Origin: JAICUF01 sp038250675
GTDB taxonomy: Bacteria > Gemmatimonadota > Gemmatimonadetes > Gemmatimonadales > GWC2-71-9
NCBI GenBank assembly: GCA_038250675.1
Contig: JBBSCB010000007.1
Location: 56,495 to 120,494, forward strand
Length of the DNA: 64,000 bases
Reading direction: 5' to 3'
Part shown: piece after piece, positions 37,455 to 47,616 of the stretch
How the letters are laid out: every line of letters starts with the position of its first letter
Numbering within the stretch: the first letter of the stretch is position 1
Notes under the pieces: generated by a model
The model's input: the letters and a program-made list of their open reading frames with translations, nothing else
Database searches by the model: none
Told to the model about the DNA's origin: nothing
Translations under genes and position numbers: made by a program

Positions 37455-38893
37455 GCGGCGCGCGGCAGCGACAGCCGCCAGCCGGTGCCGCGCGCACGCG
37501 GCAGGTGCACCAGGTCGCCGCCGAGCGTGCGCGCGAGCTGCCGGCTGACGGCAAGGCCCAGTCCGGTGCCGCCGGGCTTGTTGACGGTCGAGAACGGCCG
37601 GAACAGCAGGTGCCGGGCCTCGTCGGTCAACCCGGGTCCGTCATCGGTGACGTCGACGTACGCGCAGCCATCGTCGGCCCCGGTCTCCACGGTGACGTGC
37701 TGGCCCGGCGCCAGCGCTTCGAGGGAATTCTTCAGCAGGTTCAACAGGATCTGCTCCACGAGCTGGGGATCCGCCACCGCACGGGCAGCGGCGAGCGGGA
37801 GGGCCGGAGCGCGCTGCCGGGCCGCGACACCGGCATCGGCGAACGCCGGCTCCAGGAACTGCAGCATGCGGCTCGAGACTGCCGCGAGGTCCACCGGCAC
37901 GGCAACCGGCGTGGGCCAGGTGCCGCGCTGAAGCCCGGCGCGGACGATGCCCGCGACCCGCTCGACCTGGGTGAGCAGCAGCTCCACGCGGCGGGCCGCG
38001 ACGGTCTGATGGGCGCCGGCCAGGTCGTCGCGCAGCAGCTGAAGATGGCCGTTCACGGTGTTGAGTGGGGTGCCGATCTCGTGGGCCAGCCCGGCCGCCG
38101 TCTGCTGCACGAGCGCCAGCCGCTCCAGACTCCGGGCGTGCTCCTCCAGCGCCAGCAGAGCCGCCCGTGCGGCGCTCTCGCGCTCGCGCATGGCGAGCGC
38201 GGCGCGAAGGCGATTGTAGCGGCGGGCGAGTGCCCGGAACTCCGCGGGGCCGATCTCGGGTGCCTCCGGTGCGCCCTCGGCACCGCCGTGCGCACCGGCC
38301 ATGGCCCGGCCGATCGCCGCCAGCGGGCGTCCGATCCACCGGCTGGTGATGAACGCGACGCTCAGCGCCACCAGCAGCGCCGCAACGAACGCCGCCAGAT
38401 ACGCGCGACGGCGCTCGAGGAGGGACCAGGCGGCCAGCCGCCGGGTGGAGAGCTGGACGTTCGCGACCCCATAGCCGGCGCCGCGTCCCAACGGCACTGC
38501 GACGTGCCAGCCGGAATCGGTCCCGTCGTGCAGGTGGGTCTGCATCTCGTGCGTTGCCAGCGCGGCGTCGTCCACCGCGTCCGGCTGCTCCGAGCCGGGC
38601 GGCACGGTGGTGAAGCCGCCGGGCCCGCGCAGGAGGACCCAGGCCCGCGTCGCGGTAAGGTGGTGTCCCGACCAGTCGTCGAGCGCTTCGGCGAGCGCCG
38701 CCGGATCACCCGACGGCGCCACTCGCGTGAGATAGGCGGCGAGTGCATTCGCCAGCGCCATCGATTCGGTGTGGAGGTCCTCGAGCCGGCTCCGATCCGA
38801 GAGCGAGAGCGCCACTTCGGTGGCCCCGACCACGAGGATCACGGCGATGAACGCCGTCAGCGCGGCGAGGCGGCGTGGCAGCGCGAGCGTCAT
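37451..38893 (-). CDS. Sensor histidine kinase
   Basis: A 480-residue membrane kinase. Helix 1 (about 9-31) and helix 2 (about 165-182) enclose an extracytoplasmic sensor of about 130 residues; a HAMP-like linker follows, then HisKA with phospho-acceptor His271 in AAGLAHEIGTPLNTVNGHL, and an HATPase domain with N-box ILLNLLKNSLEAL, DDGPGLTDE and GGTGLGLAVSRQLA. The HEIGTPLN motif is typical of NtrB/AtoS-like kinases that pair with sigma-54 regulators, as here. The sensor domain has no recognised fold. It starts 3 nt after the LPG-synthase-type gene, indicating one transcript with the glycan genes. Confidence 0.95.
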   Translation of the reverse strand: MTLALPRRLAALTAFIAVILVVGATEVALSLSDRSRLEDLHTESMALANALAAYLTRVAPSGDPAALAEALDDWSGHHLTATRAWVLLRGPGGFTTVPPGSEQPDAVDDAALATHEMQTHLHDGTDSGWHVAVPLGRGAGYGVANVQLSTRRLAAWSLLERRRAYLAAFVAALLVALSVAFITSRWIGRPLAAIGRAMAGAHGGAEGAPEAPEIGPAEFRALARRYNRLRAALAMRERESAARAALLALEEHARSLERLALVQQTAAGLAHEIGTPLNTVNGHLQLLRDDLAGAHQTVAARRVELLLTQVERVAGIVRAGLQRGTWPTPVAVPVDLAAVSSRMLQFLEPAFADAGVAARQRAPALPLAAARAVADPQLVEQILLNLLKNSLEALAPGQHVTVETGADDGCAYVDVTDDGPGLTDEARHLLFRPFSTVNKPGGTGLGLAVSRQLARTLGGDLVHLPRARGTGWRLSLPRAA

Positions 38894-38896
38894 GGG

Positions 38897-39823
38897 TCAG
38901 GCCGGCAGCGCGGCGATGCGGCGGCTGCGAGCCACCGCGCCGTACACCATGATTCCGGCACCGGCGAGCAGCACCGGCAGCACCTGGACGGCCTGCAACA
39001 CCAGCGATGCGGCGACCGCGGCCTCGGTCGGCAGCCCGAGCGGGACCGCGGCGAGCGCGAACGAGGCTTGGAGCACGCCAATGTTGCCCGGCGTCAGCCG
39101 GAATATCCCGCCGATATTGGCAAGGATCATTGCGGCGAGCGCGAGCGCGCTGGCGGCCGGCAGTGCCACCGCGCGACAGGCCATCCAGTAGGCCGCGAGC
39201 TGGGCCAGCCAGTTGGCCATGCAGAGCGCCAGCGCGCTGAACGTCGATGGCGTCACGATGAGACGCTGCCACCGCTCCGCGCTGGTCCGCGCACGCTCGG
39301 GCAGCATGGCGGTGGCAACGCCCAGCGCCGGTCGCCAGGCCAGGAGCACGATGAGCGCCAGCAGGCCGGCGGACCCGATCCGGATCTCCGGCATCCAGGT
39401 GAGCCGATGGAGCAGCCCCGCGCCGCCGGCCACGACGGCGAGGAGCGCTACGGCCTCGAGCAGGCGCGCCGCGACGGTCGCCGTGACAATGGCGGTGAGC
39501 GGAATGCGCGCGCGCGTCATCACATAGCGCACCCGCGCCGCGTCGCCTGCCACGGACAGGCCGATCGACCCGATGGCCGCGCCGACCAGCGTCGCGGCCG
39601 ACGCCGTGGCGAGCCGCACCGGCGCACGACGTTTGAGGAGCAGGTGCCAGCTCGCGCCCTTGGCTTCGAGCGACACGAAATTCGCGGCTGCCGCCAGGAG
39701 GAGCCATCCGACGCGGACGCTGGAGAGCGATGCAGCCGTCTCGCTCCAGGGAAATCGCCAGGCAGCCCAGGCGACGGCCGCGAGTCCCGCGACGGAGAGG
39801 AGGGTGGAGAGGTAGCGCTTCAC
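38897..39823 (-). CDS. LPG-synthase-type integral membrane protein (flippase-like)
   Basis: A 308-residue protein with about eight membrane helices. The conserved segment IGGIFRLTPGNIGVLQASFALA corresponds to the P-G-x-G-x-x-(E/Q) block of the lysylphosphatidylglycerol synthase transmembrane family (UPF0104). LEAKGASWHLLLKRR and LSVAGDAARVRYV match the N-terminal half. The family includes flippase-like proteins, often beside glycosyltransferases. No soluble aminoacyl-transferase domain is present, so it does not itself make lysyl-PG. The ATG overlaps the deacetylase stop by 4 nt. Confidence 0.85.
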   Translation of the reverse strand: MKRYLSTLLSVAGLAAVAWAAWRFPWSETAASLSSVRVGWLLLAAAANFVSLEAKGASWHLLLKRRAPVRLATASAATLVGAAIGSIGLSVAGDAARVRYVMTRARIPLTAIVTATVAARLLEAVALLAVVAGGAGLLHRLTWMPEIRIGSAGLLALIVLLAWRPALGVATAMLPERARTSAERWQRLIVTPSTFSALALCMANWLAQLAAYWMACRAVALPAASALALAAMILANIGGIFRLTPGNIGVLQASFALAAVPLGLPTEAAVAASLVLQAVQVLPVLLAGAGIMVYGAVARSRRIAALPA

Positions 39824-40524
39824 GGGTCGAGCAGCTCGGCGAGCGACCGCAGCTCGTAGCCGGCATTCCGCGCGTCGGTGATGATTCCGCCCAGCGCGGC
39901 CGCGGTCTGGCTGCGGTCGCCGGCAAAGTCGTAGCCGTCACCGTCGTGCAGCAGTACGATGGCGCCGGGGCGAAGCTTGGCGCGCACCCGGCGGCGGATC
40001 TCCTCGGGACCCGGACGGGTCGTGTCCCAGACGCCGTAGGTCCAGCCGAAGACGCGGTAATCAAAGGACGCGGCGACGCGGCGGACGAACGGGTTGCGAT
40101 AGCCGTGCGGCGCGCGGAACGCACGCGGCGCCACCGCGGTGACGTCGGTCAGCGCGCGGTGCGCATCACCGATTTCGCGGCGGACGGTGGCGGGCCCGCG
40201 GCGGTGGAGCTTCACATGCGTGTCGGTGTGGTTGCCCACCAGGTGGTGGCGGGCGACTTCGCTGGCCAGCCGGGGGAGGCGGCGCGCAAAGTCGCCCACG
40301 ATGAAAAAGCTCGCCGGTGCCTGGTGCCGGTCCAGGGTCTCCAGGATCAGCGGCGTGGCCCGCTGGTTGGGCCCATCGTCGAACGTCAGGTAGACGACCG
40401 GGCGCCGCGGGCCGCGCCCGGTCACCGGACCGAAGACCGGACAATTGGGCCAGTACGCGCCGCAGGCGAGGAGACCGGCGGTGCCGGCGCCCGCGGCCGC
40501 GGCCGCGAGCGGAAGCGCCAGCAT
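39820..40524 (-). CDS. Polysaccharide deacetylase (NodB domain)
   Basis: Removes acetyl groups from a polysaccharide such as peptidoglycan or an exopolysaccharide; the substrate is unknown. NodB motifs are VVYLTFDDGPNQ (Asp-Asp), GNHTDTHVKLHRR (the two metal His residues), RAFRAPHGYRNP, FGWTYGVWDT and IVLLHDGDG. An N-terminal hydrophobic segment (LPLAAAAAGAGTAGLLACG) is a membrane anchor or signal peptide. The ATG at 40524 overlaps the glycosyltransferase stop (TGATG); a GTG one codon upstream is equivalent. 234 residues. Confidence 0.93.
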   Translation of the reverse strand: MLALPLAAAAAGAGTAGLLACGAYWPNCPVFGPVTGRGPRRPVVYLTFDDGPNQRATPLILETLDRHQAPASFFIVGDFARRLPRLASEVARHHLVGNHTDTHVKLHRRGPATVRREIGDAHRALTDVTAVAPRAFRAPHGYRNPFVRRVAASFDYRVFGWTYGVWDTTRPGPEEIRRRVRAKLRPGAIVLLHDGDGYDFAGDRSQTAAALGGIITDARNAGYELRSLAELLDP

Positions 40525-41624
40525 CACACCACCGACCGGTAGACGTCGAGCACCCGCTCGGCGACGATGGGCCAGGCAAACCGCAGCGCCTTGGTCCGGC
40601 CCGCGGCCGCCATGCGTGCGCGGCGGCCGCGATCACGCAGCAGCTCGAGCGCCGCGTCGGCCCATGCGTCCGCATCGCCCTTGGGTACCATCAGCGCCTC
40701 GGCGCCACCATCCACCAGCTCGCGAAAGCCGGTGATGTTGCTCACCACCATCGGCGTCCCGCAGGCCATCGCCTCAAGCAGCGTGATGCCGAACGACGCC
40801 TTGGTGGTGGGGCAGAGGTACACGTCCGCCGTGCCGTAGTGGTGCGGGCGGTCGCCGTTGACGTAGCCGATGAAGTCCACGTGGCTCGCCACGGGCCGGG
40901 CCAGTCGGGTGTAGACGTTGCGCAGCGGGCCGTCGCCCGCCACGATTAGACGCGCCGTCGGCTGGCGCTCGAGGATGCGGGGCATCGCCCGCAGGACGGT
41001 GTCCAGGCCATTGCGTGGATCCAGCCGGCCGAGAAAGAGAAGTCGCGGCGCCTCGCCCCGATCGGATGCGGGGCCGCCGTTGGGCTGAAATACGTCCGTA
41101 TCGATCCCGTTGGGGATGATGTGCCACGGGGTCGAGAAGTAGCGGGCATGCGCATCGATCACCGGCTGACTCACCGCGATTGCGGCCGCGTAGCGATCGA
41201 GCCGCCGCTGCAGCGGGGCGCGAAAGATCCGGTACAGCGCCGAGCTGGGAAACCAGGAGTGAAAGGTGCCCACCACCGGCAGATCCCGCGCCTGCGCGGC
41301 GGCCGGCGCGGCCAGCCCGAGCGTGGGGGTGAGCGGCCCGTGCGTGTGAACGACATCGATCCGCTCGTTGCGGAACAGGTCGGTGAGGCGGGCCGTGATC
41401 CCGCGTCCGGTCGTGACTCGCGCAAACGACCCGCTGCTGTAGATGATCCGGCTCCGGCCGATGCGGTGCACATTCCCGTCGTCGTGGCTCGTGTCGCCCA
41501 TGTTGGCCGTCACGATGATGACGTCGTGCCCCAGGCGCCGCAACGCCATGGCGAGGTTGTGTACATGCTCGGTGACCCCACCCAGGTGTGGGTAGTAGAA
41601 TTCGGTCGTCAGCGCGATGCGCAT
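40524..41624 (-). CDS. Glycosyltransferase family 4 (GT-B)
   Basis: A 366-residue retaining glycosyltransferase. Rossmann-like start with MRIALTTEFYYPHLGGVTEHV, DVVHTHGPLTPTLGL, VGTFHSW, IPNGIDTDVFQP, LLFLGRLDPRNGLDTVLRA, RLIVAGDGPLRN, and the E-x7-E nucleotide-sugar site ASFGITLLEAMACGTPMV. It resembles PimA/PimB-type mannosyltransferases, but the acceptor is not evident. The ATG at 41624 was taken because the family N-terminus begins there; an upstream frame to 41717 adds unlikely residues. It is the first gene of the minus-strand envelope operon that ends with the two-component system. Confidence 0.93.
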   Translation of the reverse strand: MRIALTTEFYYPHLGGVTEHVHNLAMALRRLGHDVIIVTANMGDTSHDDGNVHRIGRSRIIYSSGSFARVTTGRGITARLTDLFRNERIDVVHTHGPLTPTLGLAAPAAAQARDLPVVGTFHSWFPSSALYRIFRAPLQRRLDRYAAAIAVSQPVIDAHARYFSTPWHIIPNGIDTDVFQPNGGPASDRGEAPRLLFLGRLDPRNGLDTVLRAMPRILERQPTARLIVAGDGPLRNVYTRLARPVASHVDFIGYVNGDRPHHYGTADVYLCPTTKASFGITLLEAMACGTPMVVSNITGFRELVDGGAEALMVPKGDADAWADAALELLRDRGRRARMAAAGRTKALRFAWPIVAERVLDVYRSVV

Positions 41625-41767
41625 CGATCCACCACGGATGAAGGAGGCGGCTGCCCGGTGTTGGCCCGCACCGCCGCAGGGCCCATGAGCAAGAGCGACG
41701 CCATCCTGCGCACCCACTCAGCCGGGCGCAGGACGGGCTAATTCTATAGCCGGAGGCGCCCGCGGGA

Positions 41768-41809
41768 CAGAATGGCCGGAGCGATGGCGGGCGACGGCGG
41801 GACATTCTG
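41768..41809. repeat. Inverted repeat CAGAATG-N28-CATTCTG in divergent intergenic region
   Basis: CAGAATG (41768-41774) and its exact reverse complement CATTCTG (41803-41809) lie about 35 bp centre to centre, inside two imperfect direct repeats starting GCGGGACA at 41762 and 41797. The site sits between the divergent glycosyltransferase and DedA genes, in a 247-bp gap with no gene, and could be a regulator site for either. Chance cannot be excluded. Confidence 0.3.
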
Positions 41810-41871
41810 GCGGACGGGGCCGGCCGCCGCGACCGTATCGCCGACTGGAACTCACACATGACGCCGCCACG

Positions 41872-42465
41872 ATGACGCTGCAACATCTGCTGGAACAGCA
41901 TGGCCCCGCTGCCGTCTTTCTCGGCGCCGCGCTCGAGGGGGACCTGACGATCGTCCTCGCCGGCGTGGTGGCGCACCTCGGTTACTTCTCGCTGCCGGTG
42001 GCCATCGGTTGGGGGGCTGCGGGGAGTCTGACGTCGGACTGCCTCTGGTACGCGCTCGGGCGCTGGCGGGGTCCCCGATTCCGCGCCGGGGCGATCTACC
42101 GGCGGTTCGGCCCGCAGGTCGAACGCCTGGCCCAGCGGCTGGGCCCCTGGCAGATCCTCACGGCGCGGTTCGTCTACGGAACCAAGAATGCCACCATGGT
42201 CTTCTGGGGACTCCATGGGCTGCCGCTGCGCCGGTTCCTGCCGATCGACGCCTTCGGCGCGACGCTGGGCACCGCCGCGTTCGTGGCTCTGGGGTACGCT
42301 CTCAGCGGCAGCGCCACGGCCATCGTCGGCCGGGTCAAGCGGGTGGAATACCTGCTGCTGGCGGGCGTGGTCGTGGCCGTGCTCGTGCTCCTCCTCATCA
42401 AGGTCATCCTCCGCCGGCGGCGAATCGTTCCCGCCGCGATCGATCCTGGTCCTGACCCGCGCTAG
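41872..42465 (+). CDS. DedA/VTT-domain membrane protein
   Basis: A 197-residue membrane protein with the SNARE-associated (VTT) fold: a re-entrant start (EQHGPAAVFLGAALEGDLTIVLAGVV), WGAAGSLTSDCLWYALGRW, the conserved arginine segment ILTARFVYGTKNATMVFWGL, and two C-terminal helices. In most DedA proteins the arginine segment reads R-F-x-P-G-x-R; here Y-G-T-K-N replaces it. DedA proteins move undecaprenyl phosphate or phospholipids between leaflets and affect proton-motive force. A five-codon frame (ATG at 41858) ends in a TGA overlapping this ATG, and the gene itself has no clear ribosome site. Confidence 0.85.
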   Translation: MTLQHLLEQHGPAAVFLGAALEGDLTIVLAGVVAHLGYFSLPVAIGWGAAGSLTSDCLWYALGRWRGPRFRAGAIYRRFGPQVERLAQRLGPWQILTARFVYGTKNATMVFWGLHGLPLRRFLPIDAFGATLGTAAFVALGYALSGSATAIVGRVKRVEYLLLAGVVVAVLVLLLIKVILRRRRIVPAAIDPGPDPR

Positions 42466-42502
42466 CTTGCCCGGCACCACAGGTCCTGCGACCTTTCCCC
42501 GT

Positions 42503-43539
42503 ATGGACCCCGACGCGCTGCTCGCCGATCTCCACGCGGGAAACACCGCCGCGCTTGCCCGCGCCATCTCGGTGATCGAGAATGGCCGGCCGGGCTTCGA
42601 ACGCCTGCTGGCCGGACTGCACAAGGACCTGGGCCGCGCCCGGCGCATCGGGATCACCGGGCCGCCGGGAGCGGGGAAGTCGACCCTCGTCGAGCGGCTG
42701 GTGACGGCCTACCGCGCCGCCGGGCTGCGGGTGGCAGTCGTGGCGGTCGATCCGACCAGCCCGTTCACCGGCGGAGCACTCCTTGGTGACCGGATCCGCA
42801 TGGAATCGGTGGCGCTGGATCCGAACGTCTACATTCGGAGCATGGCCACCCGCGGCTCGCTCGGCGGTCTCGCGACGACCGCGCGCGAGGTGTGCGACGT
42901 GCTCGACGCGGCGGGCTTCGACCGGATCCTGCTTGAGACCGTCGGCGTCGGGCAGTCGGAGCTGGACGTTGCGCGCACGGCGGACAGCACCGTGCTGGTG
43001 CTGGTCCCGGAATCAGGCGACGGCATCCAGACGCTCAAGTCCGGCGTAATGGAAGTGGCTGACCTGTTCGTCATCAACAAGGCCGACCGCCCCGGCGCCG
43101 AGAAGCTGCGTCACGAGCTCGAGGTCACGCTGGGCATCCGCCGCGGCAACGCGCTCCGGAACATCCCGGCGCACCACGGCGCCCTCGCGGTCAGACGGAC
43201 CCGGCAGTCGGACGGGTCGGTCGGTGCCGACGGCACGTGGACGCCGCCCGTCCTGCTCACTGTCGCCGCCAAGGGCGACGGCGTGGCCGAGCTGGTGGAG
43301 CGCCTCGATGGGCATCATGACTGGCTCGCCGCATCCGGTCAGCTGAACGAGCGCCGCCGCCGCCGGCTGCTGGAGCGCACGCGCGAGGTGGTCGACCGTG
43401 CCACGCAACGCTGGGTCTGGGGCGAGGCCCAGGCCGAACGCTGGATCCGCGAGCGCCTCGCCGATATCGTCGCGGGGAGAGTCAGCCCCTACGAGGTGGC
43501 GGCCGAGGTCGTCGAGAATCTCAAACAGGGTGAGCGCGT

Positions 43540-43543
<4 letters not shown>
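42503..43543 (+). CDS. meaB: Methylmalonyl-CoA mutase-associated GTPase MeaB
   Basis: G3E-family GTPase of 346 residues that loads and protects B12 in acyl-CoA mutases. Walker A is ITGPPGAGKST (about 51-61), followed by VVAVDPTSPFTGGALLGDRIRM, RSMATRGSLGGLA, DRILLETVGVGQSE and the guanine motif VINKADRPGA. The ATG at 42503 gives the standard N-terminus (LADLHAGNTAALARAISVIEN). The stop overlaps the mutase ATG. Adjacent placement to the mutase confirms the assignment. Confidence 0.96.
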
Positions 43544-45252
<1,709 letters not shown>

Positions 45253-46452
45253 GGCTTCCCGGGGCGCCGCGGTGCGGCGGACCCGTCCGTCCGGTGCAGC
45301 GGCGCCGGCCCCTTCGCCCGCCGCCGCCGCGCTCGCCCGCCTCGCGGCGGCCGATGCCGGCTCCCACCAGGTGGTCTCCTGCTACCTCAAGCTCGAGCCG
45401 CGGGACCGCTCGCGGGGGAAGTACCTCATCAAGCTCAAGAACCGCATCCGCACCGTGGAGGATGGGCTGCCGCGCCTTGCGCTGTCGCGAGAGGTGCGCG
45501 AGGAGATCGGGCGCGACCTGGGCCGGGTTCAGGAGGCGCTGCGCAATGCGGCCACGCTGCCGGCCACGCGTGGCGTCGCGGTGTTCGCCTGTGAAGGGAT
45601 CGGCCTCTTTGACGTGATTCCGCTGCCGGTGGTCCATCGCTCGCGCCTGGGCGTGGACGTTCGGCCGCTCGTGCGGGAGCTCGCGTCGGTGGAGGACGAA
45701 TTTGGCCGGCTGCTCACGGCGGTGGTGGATCGGACCAGCGCCCGGTTTTTCGAGGTCACCGCCTACGACACCCGTGAGCTCCCCGGGCTGCGCAGCAGCA
45801 ATACGCGCGGTGGGCGTTTCCACGGTGATCAGAACGGCCCCGGCTGGGGCGAGCACACGTACAACAACCGGATTCGCGAGGAGAAACAGCGGCACTTCGA
45901 GGCGGTCGCACGGCAGCTCTTTGCGATCGACCGCGCCCATCCCGCGCACGGCATCGTGCTCGCCGGTACCGGGACCGAGGCCGCGGCGGTGCAGCCGTTC
46001 CTCCACAGCTATCTGGCCGAGCGGCTGATGGGCAGCGTCAAGCTGAACCCCAAGGACGCAACGCCGTCCACGGTGCATGACGCGACGCTCGCCGTGCGCG
46101 AGAGCTACGAGCGTGCGACCGAACGGCTCGTGGTGGACGAGGTGACCGAGCGCGCCGGCGAAGGCTGGGCCGTGAACGGCGTCTCGGAGACGTTGCGGGC
46201 GCTCAGCCGCGGTCAGGTCCGCTCGCTGCTGGTCGATGCCGACGTTTCGATGCCGGGCGTTCGATTCAGCGAGAGCGGCGCACTCGGGCTCGAGGCCCGC
46301 GACGGACGCGGGCAGGGCGACGCCGTGCCGGTGCTCGACGTCCTGGACGATGCGATCGAGGAAGCGCTGCGCCAGCATGTAGACGTGAACGTGGTCTACG
46401 AAGCCGACGCACGCGAGCGGATCGACGGCCTGGCGGCGCTGCTCCGCTTCCG

Positions 46453-47169
46453 TTGACCATCCGTGCGGTGCTGTTCGATGCCGGCAACACGCTGCTGTTC
46501 GTGGACTACGACCGGCTGGCGGAGGGCGTGGGCGCGGCGGTGGGTATGCGGCTGACCGGGGCATCGCTGGCGGCGCACGCCGCCGCCGCCGCCGACGCGA
46601 TGGAGGCCGGTGGCGGTCCCGACCGCGAACGGGCCGCGCATTATATCGAGGCGCTGCTGCGGCTGGCCGGCGTGCCCGCGGCGCAATTGCCCGCGGCCGC
46701 GGCCGCGATCTACCGGATGCATGCCGAGCGGCACATCTGGAGCGCGGTGGACGAAGGAACGCCGGCTTCCCTCGAGCGGCTGCGTGCCGCCGGGCTCAAG
46801 CTCGGCATTGTCTCCAACAGCGACGGGCGGGTCGAGGCGGCGCTCACGTCGGCCGGGATCCGCGACTATTTTGACGTGGTGATCGATTCGTCGGTCACCG
46901 GTTTCGAGAAGCCCGACCCGCGGATCTTCCGGCAGGCGCTCGAATCGCTCGACGTCGGCCCCGCCGATGCGCTTTACATTGGCGACATGTACGATGTCGA
47001 CGTCGCCGGGGCCCTGGCGGCCGGGATGTCTGCGGCGCTGGTGGATCCCGCCGGCCGTCACGCGGCGGACGACGTGCCCAGCGCTGCCTCCGTGCCCGAT
47101 CTGGTGGACGCGCTGGCCCGGACCGGACGACTCACGCTCAATCCGACTGCTGCCCGAGGTTCCTCGTGA
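46453..47169 (+). CDS. HAD-superfamily hydrolase
   Basis: A 238-residue phosphatase-like protein with all HAD motifs: AVLFDAGNTLLF (nucleophile Asp, with Ala where many have Asp+2 Leu/Val and Gly), GIVSNSDGRVE (motif II), FEKPDPRIFRQAL (motif III Lys) and YIGDMYDVDVAGALAAGM (motif IV). The second acidic residue of motif I (DxD) is Ala-Gly-Asn, as in some dehalogenase-like or inactive members, so activity is uncertain. The TTG start overlaps the preceding stop (TTGA). The substrate is unknown; it is co-translated with the mutase genes and might clear a damaged CoA or nucleotide, which is speculation. Confidence 0.82.
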   Translation: MTIRAVLFDAGNTLLFVDYDRLAEGVGAAVGMRLTGASLAAHAAAAADAMEAGGGPDRERAAHYIEALLRLAGVPAAQLPAAAAAIYRMHAERHIWSAVDEGTPASLERLRAAGLKLGIVSNSDGRVEAALTSAGIRDYFDVVIDSSVTGFEKPDPRIFRQALESLDVGPADALYIGDMYDVDVAGALAAGMSAALVDPAGRHAADDVPSAASVPDLVDALARTGRLTLNPTAARGSS

Positions 47170-47606
47170 TGACCAGCGCCGAACCGAAACCCAGACATCT
47201 CTCGCGCCCCATTCGCGTTCTGGTCGCCAAACCGGGGCTCGACGGCCACGACCGCGGCGCCAAGGTGGTCGCCGCGGCATTGCGGGACGCCGGTATGGAG
47301 GTGGTCTATACCGGCCTGCACCAGACGCCGGAGATGATCGCCAGCGCGGCGGTCCAGGAGGATGTGGATGTCGTGGGCCTCTCGATCCTGTCGGGCGCGC
47401 ACATGACGCTCTTTCCGCGGGTGCGCGCGCTGCTCGAACAGCAGGGGCGCGGCGAAGTGCTGGTCACCGGTGGCGGCATCATCCCCCAGGACGACATGGA
47501 CGCGCTCCAGGCGCAGGGCATCGGCCGCCTGTTCGGTCCCGGCACCCCGACCACCGACCTCATCGACTACATCGAGGCGTGGGCCGCAACGCACCTCGAG
47601 GCATGA
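47169..47606 (+). CDS. Methylmalonyl-CoA mutase, cobalamin-binding (small) subunit
   Basis: A 145-residue B12-binding domain. The base-off ligand His is in KPGLDGHDRGAK (D-x-H-x-x-G), with VVGLSILSGAHMTLFP and VLVTGGGIIPQDDMDALQ forming the rest of the pocket; GPGTPTTDLIDYIE closes the domain. It pairs with the catalytic subunit at 43540. Starts are the ATG at 47169 or the GTG one codon upstream that overlaps the HAD stop. A separate small subunit is common in archaea and some bacteria, but the two-gene insertion between subunits is unusual. Confidence 0.95.
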   Translation: MTSAEPKPRHLSRPIRVLVAKPGLDGHDRGAKVVAAALRDAGMEVVYTGLHQTPEMIASAAVQEDVDVVGLSILSGAHMTLFPRVRALLEQQGRGEVLVTGGGIIPQDDMDALQAQGIGRLFGPGTPTTDLIDYIEAWAATHLEA

Positions 47607-47616
47607 CGTTGCAGCC

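Noticed and set aside
37505..39859. 784-codon plus-strand frame opposite the histidine kinase and LPG-type genes
   Set aside because: No domain, extreme Gly/Arg/Gln composition, and it covers three well-supported minus-strand genes.
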